A stretch of DNA of 64,000 nt from Semisulcospira habei (taxonomy: Eukaryota; Mollusca; Gastropoda; Semisulcospiridae), in contig BTPG01000007.1 in NCBI GenBank assembly GCA_036245525.1, positions 122,277,375 through 122,341,374 on the forward strand, read 5' to 3'. How positions within the stretch are numbered: the first letter of the stretch is position 1; the number at the start of each line of letters is the position of its first letter. Under the pieces are notes generated by a model, which saw only the letters and a list, made by a program, of their open reading frames with translations, did no database searches and had not been told where the DNA came from. Positions 42,327 to 54,397 of the stretch are shown in pieces. Made by a program: the position numbers and the translations under genes.

Positions 42327-43016
42327 ACAAATATCTCCGCAAAGAAACACTTTTATGTACCACCTTAAGAACAAATGTCATTTAGTGCCAATTGACCTGA
42401 TGTGGGCGATTTTCACTTGACTCGTATAGTTTGTTGATTTTGCTGTACAGTCGTAACAATTTGATTAAAAGACAAGAACAAGCCATTTTCAATATCCCAA
42501 ATAGAGCCCCGGCAGATTTCAGTATCGAGGTCAAGCATGCAAACTTCTTGTATGCCTTATGGTTCAGGTTTGAAATCGTGGCCAGCTGACGTGAAAATGG
42601 ATGTTCCTATACTGGGCTTAATATAGCTGGGGCACATTTAGGGATGTCAGATCAGTCGTTTAACTCTTTCTACCCCAACACCGAAACCCCCAAATTTTGC
42701 CGTTGTCCTCTCAACACTGCTTTGCAGTGCAGGACACAGATCGACCATGATAGTTCAAGGGTGATGCCAGAATAGCTTGGCGCCCATAGGCGCCAAGCTA
42801 TTCTGGAATCACCCTTGAACTATCATGGTCGATCCATATCTTGCTGTGGTGTGTCTGGGGTAGAATGAGTTAATGAAAAAAATTTTACGAGTGTAAAACA
42901 AAACTGACACAATGTTTGAGTTTCTCGGAAATAAATCGTATTATGTCAACTGGCAATTAAAATGATATTTGTTCTAAGATTGGTGTAGAAAAGTGGCTCT
43001 TTGCGAAGATATCTGC
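42327..43016. mobile_element. 0.69-kb element with about 65-bp imperfect terminal inverted repeats
   Basis: 42327-42393 (ACAAATATCTCCGCAAAG..TTAAGAACAAATGTCATTT) and 42950-43016 (complement of CAGATATCTTCGCAAAGAG..TTAGAACAAATATCATTTT) are inverted repeats. No coding sequence lies between them. A P206 copy is nested inside. Confidence 0.65.
42664..42869 (+). mobile_element. P206 element, TTCTACCCC subfamily, intact 206 bp
   Basis: TTAA at 42660-42663 and 42870-42873. Arms ATAGTTCAAGGGTGATGCC / GGAATCACCCTTGAACTAT with the centre GGCGCCCATAGGCGCC. This copy shows what the truncated 3915-4046 copy has lost. Confidence 0.88.
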
Positions 43017-43614
43017 GAAAAACTGTGGCCGTTATCTCAGGGCAAAGTGCAACATCTCCACTGTTCAGCGCACGGTTTGCATAAGAACCTGATCCACTAC
43101 CCATTGAGCATTGACGTCGTTCCGATGGCCTTTTGTACATTTGGTATACCGTTACGTGGTCGCGTAGTTATATGGAAACAGCCGTAGGAGAAAAAAAAAA
43201 TGCGGCATTACGTGACTGGTGCTGTTATTGCTGTAGTAGTGATGATGATGTAGTAATATACAAGTTTCTGAGAGTTGGTCAAGTTGACCGAGACACTCTA
43301 GTGTAGTGGTCGTAGTGGTCTTCGTAGTTATTGTCTATGGACGACAGGTTCGGGCGTGACATGTCACAATACATGAGCACAAAGATCAGTTCACTATGGA
43401 ACTTAATTCACCACAGTAGGAAAGAATACCATTGTGCATAATCAAATGACGTTCTGCTGGACTGACTGATCGACTGACTGCTTGAAAACTCGAATTCATA
43501 AATGAAGGACGGAAGGAAGGAAGGAAGGAAGCATGGAAGCAAGCAAGGAAGGAATTAAAAGAAAAAATAAAACAAACTTACCTAGAATACTGCGGTAACA
43601 TAGTTTCATCCGGT
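43017..43614. other. No gene seen; 3' flank of TRIM-like gene 2
   Basis: Contains a GGAAGGAA repeat (43505-43555). No minus-strand AATAAA was found near the gene end. Confidence 0.5.
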
Positions 43615-45339
43615 TCAAGCCAAGGGTGTACATGTGAGGATCCTGCCGCCCCTGCAGGCGACCCACAGGCGGCCTCTCATGTCCGTGTTGAGCGCCGTGG
43701 GCTGCACCAGCAGCGGACAGCCCGGGGACAGGTAGCGCGCGAAGCTCAGGCGCCCGTCCTGCACGTTCACCACGTGGATGGCGTCGTTCAGCTCATCAGC
43801 CACCAGCAGCACCTCATGGCCGCCCAGCGTGTAGAAGCACACGTCCGACGGCTGAAACGGCGCTACAGGCGGGCTGTACGTGGCTATGGCGTCCGGCTGT
43901 AGGCGTCGGTACAGCTGCACTCTGCGCTGCCAGTCTGGTGTCTTTCCTTCCTCCAGCACCACAAACAGCTGCCCGCTGGCGTCAACGTCGAATGCACGAT
44001 GAGCGGCACATTGCAGGGTGAAGACGTCCTTTTCCCTTGCCCTCAGTGGATCCCCTGACACTATTGTATTTGTCCTAACAGTAGCTGTCAAACTGTCAAG
44101 TCTATCAAAGTCAAGTCTATAAAATCTGGTCAAATTCTTGTTAACCTTCTTGGCATAAGCACACACTGAACCAAATCTAGGTTTAAGATACAAATATTTA
44201 CCATTCTTCCTCCTCACCATTGCCACTCTCCCAGAGACATCATATTTCCTCGTTTTGATAGACTTGCCGTCAGCGTCGAAACACTCTGAACCCGAGTCAA
44301 TACACAACAAGGACAGTTTGTAGGACACCCACACTTTGCCATTCGTCATGGGACACACGTGATAAACGTCAGTGTTCGGGTTTTCCCGACATCGGAATTG
44401 CTCCACCACGGTCACCTCAGGCGCTGACGCCGCCATCTCCATCTTGGCCACACTACCCATGCAGTCACGCATGAGCGGGACGCCGACGCGGAGGACAGGT
44501 CGGCAGACGGTCGTCATCTGTTTTGTCGTCAGCTTCTGCACGGCTTCCTCGCTGCCACGTCCGCATCTCATCTCTCTGGCCACAGACACCAGCTCAGAGC
44601 CCGCTCCGCTGTCCAGAGCCTGCTGCACCCGCTCTTGTAGCTTGGTCAGCTCCTGCAGGTTTTGCTCTTTCTGCAGGATATGATCATTTTGACTTTCGGC
44701 AATGCTGTCCGTGACTGAAATAAGAAAAGCCAGCGCCTCGTCACGGATCGTATCTACAGTTCTCTGAAGAGCAAGGTGTCTGTCCTGAATGATTATTTCA
44801 ATAGCTTTTGCCTTATGCAACACTGCGTTCTGATCTTCTCTTATCTCGTTAATGCTCCTACCTATCTCCAACGCAGACCGCTTTAACCTGTGCCTGTCTT
44901 CTCTAAGCTGGACCTCAGCTTTATGTACTTGAGTGAAGTCCTCCATGCGGTGTCCCCCGTGTTCCATCAACATGCACTTTGTACACACAGGCGTCTGGCA
45001 ACGAGTACAATAAAGTTCGAGCTCCTTGTTAGGATGCACAGTGCAGTACGATCCCGCTCTCGCCTTTTCCAGCTCTTCATCGTCAATATGAAAATCATTC
45101 TGAAATGCCGCAGCCCCGCCATCTGGAACAGGTATCTGTTTGCGACAGGCGGGACAAGAAATTTTCTTCTGCAAGTATGATCCTTCATTTGGTAAAGTTT
45201 CAAGGCAAGTCTTGCAGAACGTGTGAAAACAGGGGAGGATTTTGGGTTCAGTAAAGATGTCGAGACAAATAGCACACGTCAAGGACTCCTGCTTACTGAT
45301 GGTGGCGGACGGCCTTGAGGTGCCGCTGGTGGAAGCCAT
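43615..45339 (-). CDS. TRIM-like RING/B-box/coiled-coil protein, paralog 2
   Basis: The 574-residue product, in a single exon, has the same plan as the gene at 35700-37412. RING: C22, C25, C37, H39, C42, C45, C62, C65. B-box 2: C99, H102, C111, C114, C119, C122, H127, H130. A coiled-coil region (about 135-290) and a propeller-like C-terminus follow. The N-terminal half differs widely from paralog 1. The last 130 codons are almost the same: 43634-44029 and 35725-36120 differ at roughly 15 of 396 bases, with none in about the first 180. ATG context is good (AACATGG). A likely E3 ligase by family; substrate unknown. Confidence 0.9.
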   Translation of the reverse strand: MASTSGTSRPSATISKQESLTCAICLDIFTEPKILPCFHTFCKTCLETLPNEGSYLQKKISCPACRKQIPVPDGGAAAFQNDFHIDDEELEKARAGSYCTVHPNKELELYCTRCQTPVCTKCMLMEHGGHRMEDFTQVHKAEVQLREDRHRLKRSALEIGRSINEIREDQNAVLHKAKAIEIIIQDRHLALQRTVDTIRDEALAFLISVTDSIAESQNDHILQKEQNLQELTKLQERVQQALDSGAGSELVSVAREMRCGRGSEEAVQKLTTKQMTTVCRPVLRVGVPLMRDCMGSVAKMEMAASAPEVTVVEQFRCRENPNTDVYHVCPMTNGKVWVSYKLSLLCIDSGSECFDADGKSIKTRKYDVSGRVAMVRRKNGKYLYLKPRFGSVCAYAKKVNKNLTRFYRLDFDRLDSLTATVRTNTIVSGDPLRAREKDVFTLQCAAHRAFDVDASGQLFVVLEEGKTPDWQRRVQLYRRLQPDAIATYSPPVAPFQPSDVCFYTLGGHEVLLVADELNDAIHVVNVQDGRLSFARYLSPGCPLLVQPTALNTDMRGRLWVACRGGRILTCTPLA

Positions 45340-46004
45340 GTTCTGGTATGCAGTGGGACTTTATAGCACGCAGATGTCTGAGTCGGAATTCCGACAGATC
45401 AAAGAGTATGAACCTCTGAAAGTGTGAGCAAAGCAAAAACAAGATGGGATGAAACATAACCCATACAACCTCTTCTATATGAGATCCAAAACCCACAAAG
45501 TCCCTTTTATATGCGAGTTGTCCTCGCTGTCAAATGTCCTTTTACCTGTTGTCTTTAAACTGATTTTGATTTGAAATGTCCCCTATTGAAAAAACCTAGC
45601 ATATTTGCCAATGCATTAGTGAGCTTTATAATGGGCACAGTGCATACACGTCATTAGTTTGTAAAACCTTATTTGTATGACGTAATTTTAGTTTTTATGT
45701 AATTTTATATTTTACGTGATATGAGTTTCACTTTGCCTTCGTTGCCGTCGTTATTTCTCAACGGAAGAAGCAGTCAGCACATGTGCCATTTTTTACGCTT
45801 GCCGTTGCAAATCTACAAAGGTACAACTCTGCTAAAATACAAAGCTACTAACATACAAGTGCATATAATATAACAAGTCATTCAAAATAGATGGATAAGG
45901 CAAAATGGAGGGCACCAGTTATAATTGCTAACAATGTGAACGGATAAAGGATATTCTTTAAAATTCCTTTCTTCAGTGAAATCACACATGCGCGCGCGCT
46001 CGCG

Positions 46005-46007
<3 letters not shown>
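45340..46007. other. Upstream region of TRIM-like gene 2; no gene
   Basis: A TATAAAG on the minus strand (45360-45365) is only about 20 bp from the ATG, too close to serve it. Sequence beyond is AT-rich and featureless. Confidence 0.5.

Positions 46008-46089
<82 letters not shown>
46008..46089. repeat. CA microsatellite
   Basis: Pure CA run after a GCGCGCGCTCGCGC segment. Confidence 0.97.
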
Positions 46090-46091
<2 letters not shown>

Positions 46092-46169
46092 TGTTGTTGT
46101 TTTTTTGAACATTTAAGGGATTCAAGAGTTACGCTGCAGAATGTGTGTATTTAGCGAATTATCGTGATC

Positions 46170-47830
46170 TTTTTCCGAATATTATACAATCCGCTGAAAA
46201 TAATAACACATATGTTCTGGGACTCAACGTAAACATCTTTCAATTTCCAGTAGATCTGTGCAAGTTGCGTGGTTGTGTAGAGCCAATGGCGGAAACGTCC
46301 TACGCAGAAGAATGCAGTCACTGTGCTGTACGCCGTCTGACTCAATAACGTGAAAAGACACGCAGGCCTTCTTTCAGGCGTGTCTAAAATGTGTTAAAAT
46401 GAGAAAAAAGAATAATACAGTTTATTTTGTCTCCTTTCCCTTTTTAATGTTTGTTGTTGTTGTTTTGTTTTGTTCGGCGAGCTATAAATCATCAAAACGA
46501 GTGTGTGGTTGGCAATGAGTGTAAGCGATTTTTTTTTAACGTTGCGATTTTTTTCCCGGGCCGATCGCGTAAACGATGATATTATGTTCTTCCCTCTATG
46601 GCCTAGGGCATCTCCGCCGGTCAGTCTACAAATTCGGTTTTAGAATCATGGAAAGAACAAATTCTTGGCTACAAGCATTGTGTTGTCATCAAAAATAAAC
46701 ATTTAATTTATGGGATATTATGCAAGATGTGCGTTTATATAATTTGTTTCTGACATGTTACTTATTATAATAAAATTCATAAAACAACATGCGTTCCGGG
46801 TTCCAATAAAATGCCATTCAGTTTCCAGTATGTCTGTCTAAATTGCACGAATTAGAGAAAATGGCGTAAATGTCCTCTGCAATGAGAAACAGTCACTGTG
46901 ATGTACGTCGTCTGACTTTATAATGTGACAAGTCTCTTCAGTCATTCGGCATGTCTGAAATGTGTTACGAACATTAAAATAAAACATATATTTAATTTGG
47001 TTTTTTTGGTGTGTGTTTTTGTTGTTGTTGTTGTTTTTTGTTTGTTTGTTTGTTTGTTTGTTTGTTTGTTTGTTTGTTTGTTGTTTCTTTGTTGTTGTTG
47101 GTTTGGTTTTTTTTTTATCTTCGCCTCTTTTAAGGATGTTATTGTTTTTGTTGGCTCACGTACGAAGCAAAAGTGAGTATGTTCTGGGCCAGGTCGTCCG
47201 TGGTAAACTTTAACCTTGGCATTTTTTCGGAAACTATTCAATGCAGTCTTCAAACTTACCCCAACGATACTTTGTGGCAAGACGTTTTTTAAACATACCA
47301 AATTTAAGTAACCTCTCTCAAAGGCAAAGGTCAGGAAATAGGTAAAATAGCCATATTTTGACCCCCAAAACTTATCTAATAAAAATTGAGAGACAAACTC
47401 GTATATTATCATGTGTGAGGCTGTACTATCTCCAGCATAAAGGATTTTAACGGTCTTTTTTATTACCTTCTCGTCGTAAATCTTGCAGTTTGTGAATGTG
47501 TAACACCATGCGTAACGAAAGTTATGTTTGTTTGTTTATGTTTGTTTAGCGTACCAATTTCTTTCCACTTTTTATGTCACCTTAGTATATGTTTGTTTTT
47601 TTTTTACACATTTTTGTGAGGTACGCGTACCGCAATAGTCAAATTTGTGTACCAACAGTAGAAAATTACTCAGTATTTTCTGGGACTCAGAATGCCATTC
47701 AATTTCCAGTAGATTTTGTCTTAAGCGCATAGCGGAGCTGGTACCCTGTGTGTTTTAAAACAGCCCCCTGCTCTGTACGTTGCTGATTCAATAGCGTAAG
47801 GGCAAACGTAAAAACTCTATAACCACACTG
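46170..47830 (+). repeat. Three diverged direct copies of a roughly 230-bp unit
   Basis: Units at about 46170-46400, 46740-46990 and 47655-47830 share CTGGGACTCA, TTCAATTTCCAGTAGAT, a CAGTCACTGTG.TGTACG.CGTCTGACT segment and ATAACGTGA in the same order. They are separated by T-rich or TTTG-rich filler. No frame is conserved among them. Confidence 0.65.
47018..47082. repeat. TTG/TTTG microsatellite
   Basis: GTTGTTGTT run changing into TTTG repeats. Confidence 0.93.
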
Positions 47831-48443
47831 AAAAGTCTGAGTTAGAAAACCTCATTCGCCCATTTTAAGAAGGTTGTGAAAACTGAGTGCGTCCATCATG
47901 AACACCTAGACCCACAGTCCCAGTCCTCATAAAGCCCCCAGTTCAGTGTCAGAGTTTGGGGCACTGAAATAGTCGTCATCGTTGTTTCCATCGTGAATCT
48001 TGAATGCTATGAATTGGGATTCATGAATCTCAAAATAAATCGTCGTGAATCCGTGATGGTACCAACTTACGTTTTCAGTCATGATTCTAATTGAAGTAAT
48101 CTTTATCACTGACAATCATCACCTAAAATGTCATCCCAACCAGCCGAATGGTCGTAATCTTGAGGGATTGCCGAAGATCTCAGAATTATCTTCTTTATTA
48201 TAGTTTACGAAGTAACTATTATTTGAATTGGTCCAGTGATTACCAAATGTATCTTGTGTAGATAATCTGTGTACAAAGCTGCTGCCTTCACAGTGGCCTT
48301 GAAGGGTGTGAAACTATTCTTGTTCATTACATTACATTTTCTTCTTGTTAATTAATAGTATAATTTAGCATTCGGAGCAAATCGATCATGCGTTTACAGA
48401 CTTACTGCAACAACTATCGCTGCTGTGTCATGACCTTGCGTGT

Positions 48444-48478
<35 letters not shown>

Positions 48479-51400
48479 TCCAAATGAACTATCATCATGT
48501 CAAACATGAATCAGATCAACGCAGTGCTTTTAAAAAAACATGCTTTGTGCAAAGTGATTTACAACAATAGCAAACACAAAACATTTAGCCGCGACCTTGA
48601 TCTTGTAGGTAGGACACACCTTCCTCTTGATTCAGTTTAATGATGGATCTCACCACCTAAACTCCACATAAAATCGAATGACGTAGCAAATAAAGTGGCT
48701 CCATCATCGCAACCTGCAATTTTACTTGCGGAAGGATGTGATCTTTGGTGGGATAAAACATAATTCTGGACTACACTTGTAAAGTTTTTATTAGTGTGTT
48801 GACCGTTTTCCTAACGTAGCGGTTTTAATCAACGCCTGCACTGAAACACAACCAGCCTCAAACTAGGCACTCTAAGACTATGAAATAAGAAGAATATTGA
48901 CTGTGATCATGACTCTATTTCAAGGTCACTGACATGGATGTGTATACAAACTGTTATCGTATATAGTCACCAACACAGGAAACGAACAAATTATACTGGA
49001 ACACTCGAAACTCATGTTCATTTTGACAGTTTTGCTAATCTGTGACCTTGGCCTGCACTTGGGGTCAAATCTATCACAATGCAAAGAAAGCCCCTGTCAT
49101 AAACAAAGGGTATATCATGTTAAGCTTTAGGCTGACCACAGAGGCTATCAGAAATGCAGTCACAGACACACTATAACTGCTTTGTGACTTTGAGTTGCCA
49201 GGTGTCAACCAGACTGGAACATAACAAAAATTCAAGTCCCATGCTGAATTAATATGCATGTCAGGAGATTCAAATATGTAATTTCAAAATCTGACACACA
49301 CTGCCCACATTTCAAGCATTGGATGACCTTCAGTGTAAAATGTTATCGAAGGTTGCCTTGGAAGCATAATGTCGTGTTTCATTATAAAACATTCAAGTTA
49401 CTCTTCCAAATCAGTGCTACAATCTTGAGGAAAACGTATATTTCATTATATATTTTGACCTTGTGTGACCTTGACCTTCGGATAAGTCACTCGAACACTC
49501 ATGTTCATAGAGCTCTTTCTACATACTTTATTAGGGCCAAATTTGAAGTTAGAGAGTTAAGTAGTCTCCGGATATTAGCTTCTGAAGATTGAAACCCAAC
49601 ACTCGAGCTAAAAGGACGTTGGTAGATTTTCGGTGTTTTTTAACGGCCTGCCACAGGATGTGCGCTTGTAGTACAAGCCCAGGAAAAAAAACAAAAAAAA
49701 ACAGGCACAATCTACGCAGTGGTCGGAGAGTGTGTACCTGGTTAGGTCTCTGTGCGGTTTATAGTCTGAGTCATACAGGAGCCTAAAGTTGCCATTTCCC
49801 CAATTTGACAATTTGTGTCAAAACGTGGACATTTTTTGAAGGGCACGTTTTACGCTTTATCTCAAGAACGGTTTATCGGATCACCATAGTTTTGTGTTTT
49901 GTCGTTCATTCACCGTCAGCTACGCCGCTGTGCAAGTCATGTGCCATGTAAATCGATACAAAATTTTGGTTGACTATACTTAGGGATAGTGATGATTAAT
50001 GTTTATGTTATGGTCATTTATATCGGAATCAGTCCACAGTATTTGGAGGCCACTGAATGACTGAGTCAAGGATGTAGTTGACTGGCCCATAGCTCACTCT
50101 GCTGTAAACGTAACGCTGCAACGCATCACCCTTGTTGCAGGGGCACATAAGAATGTAATGGGCGTGAGCTATTCATTTTTGTCAGTAGTCGTCTCCTAGG
50201 CTGAGGTCGACCAATACTTGATATGACAATCTCTTCAGCGCGTAAATATTGGAAGTTGTTTCATCTTTCAGTATATGTGAAAAAGTATTTTTGTGTTTTC
50301 ATAAGAATAACTAGATGCATGTTATTTGCATGTGAATGTTTTCCTTTATTAGCTCTATCCCCTTCTAAATTTTCTAGATCTTTAGTATGTTTTATTTTAG
50401 TAGAATTTCGCTTTTTCTTCTATTTACCCCCTTCATCTCCCGTAACCCTCAATCTAGAAAATGAAGATAAGGAGGGTCTCAGTGGCAGCAGTGAATTTAC
50501 CAGGCTCTCAGTTGTCCTAAACTGAACATTCGATGTTCGCCGGTAAACAAACGGTCTCCCGTTTGAGGCAGTCAGGCAACGGCAGCTCGGCGAACGTTGA
50601 TCATTGAGCCCGCATAGTAGACCGACGCCGATCCTAAGTGGTTGTCTGATTCTTAGTGATCCGTTCTGCGATCGACGAAGGAGGCCACGGAGCAGAGTCT
50701 GCGACGACAGTTTCGGTGATCTATGATCATTCAGCCCGCATGACCGTCAGACGGCGAGACTAAGCGGTTGTTTGGTTGTAGCGACCCGTTCTCGGACAGA
50801 AGCCGAGGACCGTAACCAGTACCCCAGTCCTGCAGTTAAGTATAATCCTAGTCGCTGTTGCCACACTTGAGTTCCACCAGATTAAGTTTAGTTTCCCCTA
50901 AATATTTTCATCATTGCCCCGCTTTCCGAGGCTCTTTTCCCGTTAAAGGGCCCCCGCGCTGTTTAGAGAACGTATCTATTTCATAATTCTTGTGCATGCT
51001 TATAACATGTAGTCCAAGTCTTAATCAGATATTCTCGAGTAGGCTCAGAAACAGGGCCGGTCTTGCCGGATTTTTCTACGATTTTGGACATAGTCGATTT
51101 CTCGAAAGGATTCTTTAGGCAGCCGTAGTATTAAAGCTTTTGGACTGGCCCTGCCGTTTTCTTGCCAAATTCGGACTTAAAACTGTTCCTCAATGTTCGG
51201 ACTCTAAAATATTTTAGCCAGGTTCGGACTTTGCCATGTTTTGGTAATATTTTCACTTTATCCCGACTTTAAAATATTGTTGGTCCAGTTCAGGCTTAGG
51301 TGCTTTTCCTTTGGTGTTTGGACTTTTCTTCACTTCCTATTCGTCACTCATTGCCTCCTTGCCTGTAGTTGATGCCTTGCTAGTTAACTATTTGATTCTT

Positions 51401-51819
51401 AATGTTCTTCTCGTGTCGGTTCATACTAGGCGCTCACGGTATCCGTTGAAGTTAATTCTGTGCCGGTCATAGAGCTAATTTTCACGAGAAACTTTAAACT
51501 CCACCAGTTTGAGTGGATTATTAGCGTTATCGCGCATCCGAGTACTTAGTGTTAATCGCTTCATCACTCTTCATCACTCGCGGGCTGTAACGGAAGCGGC
51601 GCGAGGGTAGTGTCAGCGCCCCTCCAATTGCCTTCTTTAATTCCTTTCCCCTGCCTTTGAGTCTCTGAGTACAGGAGGTTACGGGATAAGAGCATCTCCA
51701 CTTTTAAGAGCATCTCTCGTGTCAACGTGAGACTGTTCATTTGATTAGGCTATTAGACTTAATTTCCTTCTCTTTTCATAGCCTGTGTGAACTTAGAGCT
51801 CACATGCACTCATACTTTA
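47831..51819. other. 4-kb interval without a recognisable gene
   Basis: Holds a poly-T run at 48447-48477 and a few open frames of 60-112 codons (for example 49254-49592 and 50223-50525) without domains, codon bias or neighbours to support them. 50520-51700 is GC-richer and has local repeats (GCGATGTTCGCCGG, GTGATCTATGATCATT, and several GGTTCGGACTT-like phrases at 51170-51300). Confidence 0.5.
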
Positions 51820-52210
51820 TGTTAGTTTTATTCTCTATTTCCCCTAGTTTATAGTTCGGCTAGTTTATTTGTAGTTGACAGCTTCTTATAGCCTGGTCTG
51901 CTTCTTTTAATCCTGGCTTTCCTCGCACAGTGATGCAAGTATTTGATGATGATTTAACCTGTTGTTTTGTAACCTGACTCAGTTCAGTGTTTTGATTTAT
52001 CAGTAGGGGATATACTTTCCCCAAACGAATTCATGTCTTACTTATGTTGTCGCTTTTTGTCATGATTGCATCTGTGATCAAATATTAAGAGGTGGCAACC
52101 GATTTCTTGTGTCTTTATATTTCGTAGTTAAGGAGAGGTGTGGTGGTCGGTGGTCTGCAGTGCGCGTGGACGGCTGTGAGCATGTCTGTGTGGATGTTGG
52201 CACCCTGACA
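51820..52210. mobile_element. Candidate solo LTR (low confidence)
   Basis: Begins TGTTAG and ends CTGACA (TG..CA form), flanked by CTTTA at 51815-51819 and 52211-52215. No primer-binding site, polypurine tract or second copy is visible, so a chance match is quite possible. Confidence 0.25.
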
Positions 52211-52880
52211 CTTTACCGTTCATCCAGCACCTCACATTAGACACCTACACGCTTAGACACCTGACACACCGAACGCGGCGGGCGACATTACAATAGTACA
52301 AACACTTGGTTCGCAATAGCCGGAGCAGTGACACAAGTTCGCTTCAGCCATTTTACAGTAAATAGGCCTACACGCTTGTGAGTCGGCTTTGATCGTCGAC
52401 TGAGTCTACAGTATAACTGAGTTGAGGTCATAAAACGTGACCTTACCGTGTGCTTGAAGTTCAGCTTGTCAGTCTCGCTATGTCCCGTCAATGCTGTTAC
52501 AGACACACAGAGCAGACCCAATACCCCCTCGTGTGTTCACCCAGGTTTGTGTGAATACCTGTGAAGTCAGTCGCAACCGAAAATACGATGACGCGTTGGT
52601 AACAAGTGCGGAATAAAGCAGTGAAAGCTGCGATCAGGCAAACAAGTTCGGCATACAAAAACAAGGTGGAAATAAAACGGCAAGGCATACAGATTATGTT
52701 TGCTGTCAACAATGCTGACGATACACACAAATTGAAGATCTGTCCTGCGGGCTTCAGTGAGCATACGTTGCCTGATGCTTTTAATTCCTGTTTTACCCGT
52801 TTTGAAACATGTGATTTCAAGTTTTCGTCTGCTGTAGCTGATCTGAGGCAGTCACTGACACACGATGGTTCTATTGTTAT

Positions 52881-52949
52881 TGATACGATACGATACGATA
52901 CGATGCGATACGATACGATACGATACGATACGATACGATACGATACGAT
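52881..52949. repeat. ATACG pentanucleotide microsatellite, likely a LINE tail
   Basis: About 14 units. On the minus strand it follows AATAAAGGTAATCGTATCG, a polyadenylation-like signal before a short-repeat tail, which is how many LINE 3' ends look. Confidence 0.8.
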
Positions 52950-53084
52950 TACCTTTATTCTCACAAGATGGGAAATTTGTTTGCTGCGCAATTTTTATAA
53001 CAGACGTAAAAAAACCCAAATGTAAACATAAAACAAATAAACACATTTGACTCACTATAACACACCGACCTATAAAGATAAGAC

Positions 53085-53190
53085 AGATAAGATAGTTTAT
53101 TGCCATGTTTCCATGTAAAAAAAACAATAAAAACATTGGAATTTGTCTTGATGTCAGTTACCAAGACTAAATTGACACACACACACACAC

Positions 53191-53243
<53 letters not shown>

Positions 53244-53261
53244 GGCACGCACGTACGCACG

Positions 53262-53308
<47 letters not shown>

Positions 53309-54260
53309 ACACACACACACACAGTAAACTCTAAAATATGATTTTCATGCTAAATACTAAGCAAATACCGGTATTAAACACGGCGAACGGGCACGCCTCA
53401 CTAATTCAGTTATTAGCTGACTTTACACATTTCGACAAGTTCTCACTCGCCACGCGCTCTCTCCAATCACTGAGTCCGGCTGATCACAGAGAGCGCGAAC
53501 AGCCAGAGGGAAAAAAAACTGTTGCGGAATCTGCTGGTCAGTACTGATGGACCTGTACCTACGTCCTGATGGTAAACGTTGGAAAAGCCCATTGCCGGGG
53601 TGGGTGGAATCACTGGAGATTAGACTTGCTTTTCTTAAGAAACGCTGCTGGTACAGTGAGTCCAGGCTAGGAAGATCTCTGCCTATGATTTTTGAAGCGG
53701 TCTTGACCACCATGCTCAGTCTGATTTTCTCTTTGGCCGTGATGGACCCATACCAAACCGTGATCGAAAAGGTGAGCACGCTTTCAATCACAGCTCGGTA
53801 AAATTGCATCAACATGTGGGCACTGAGACCGAAACTTTTTAGACGTCGCATGGAGAACAAGCGCTGCTGTGCTTTTTGCACGATGAGGCGAGTGTTTTCC
53901 TCCCACTTAAGGTCACATGACAGGTTAGTGCCAAGAAAGTTCTGGACGGTTTCAATGATTTCACTATTGATCACTGTGACAACTGAAGAGTGGGAAGGGG
54001 AGGGGACTGTTTCTTTCTAAAGTCCACAATCATTTCTTTTGTTTTGCAAGTGTGCAGTTCAAGGTTGTTGTTATTACACCAGCTAATTAGAGTCTCAACC
54101 TGACTTTGTTAGGCGTATTCGTCTGCGTTTGTAATGCACCCCTCCACTGTGGTGTCATCTGCAAATTTTAGGACTTTAGCATGAAGCAAAGTCATAAGTA
54201 AACAGGGAATAGAGCATTGGGGAGACAACAGTGAGCATGTGCACGTATATAACATCACAA
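53085..54260 (-). pseudogene. 3' part of an old CR1/Rex-like LINE reverse transcriptase (minus strand)
   Basis: The open piece 53423-53974 encodes NFLGTNLSCDLKWEENTRL, VLTFSITVWYGSITAKEK, KIIGRDLPSLDSLYQQR and GLFQRLPSGRRYRSI, the C-terminal hallmark of this LINE group. Upstream, 53990-54250 continues in broken frames with KFADDTT (catalytic motif), GCITNADEYA, NNNLELHTCKTKEMIVDF. Below 53423 the 3' UTR is interrupted by a CA microsatellite and ends near 53085 with AATAAAC and TTATC repeats. Confidence 0.82.
53177..53323. repeat. CA microsatellite with CG-containing interruptions
   Basis: CA repeat broken by ACGCACGTACGCACGCACG at about 53240-53265. Confidence 0.96.
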
Positions 54261-54397
54261 CCATCTGTAATGTTAATATCAACCTAGAAAGAAAACGTGC
54301 TTAAAATCTAACTGAGACGACACTTCCTTATACGGCCACGCGCACGAAGACACACGCACGCACACACGAGCAAGAGAGTGTTGAGATTTGTCTGAAA

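Noticed and set aside
45360..45365. TATA box for TRIM-like gene 2
   Set aside because: It lies about 20 bp from the ATG, so transcription would begin inside the coding sequence.
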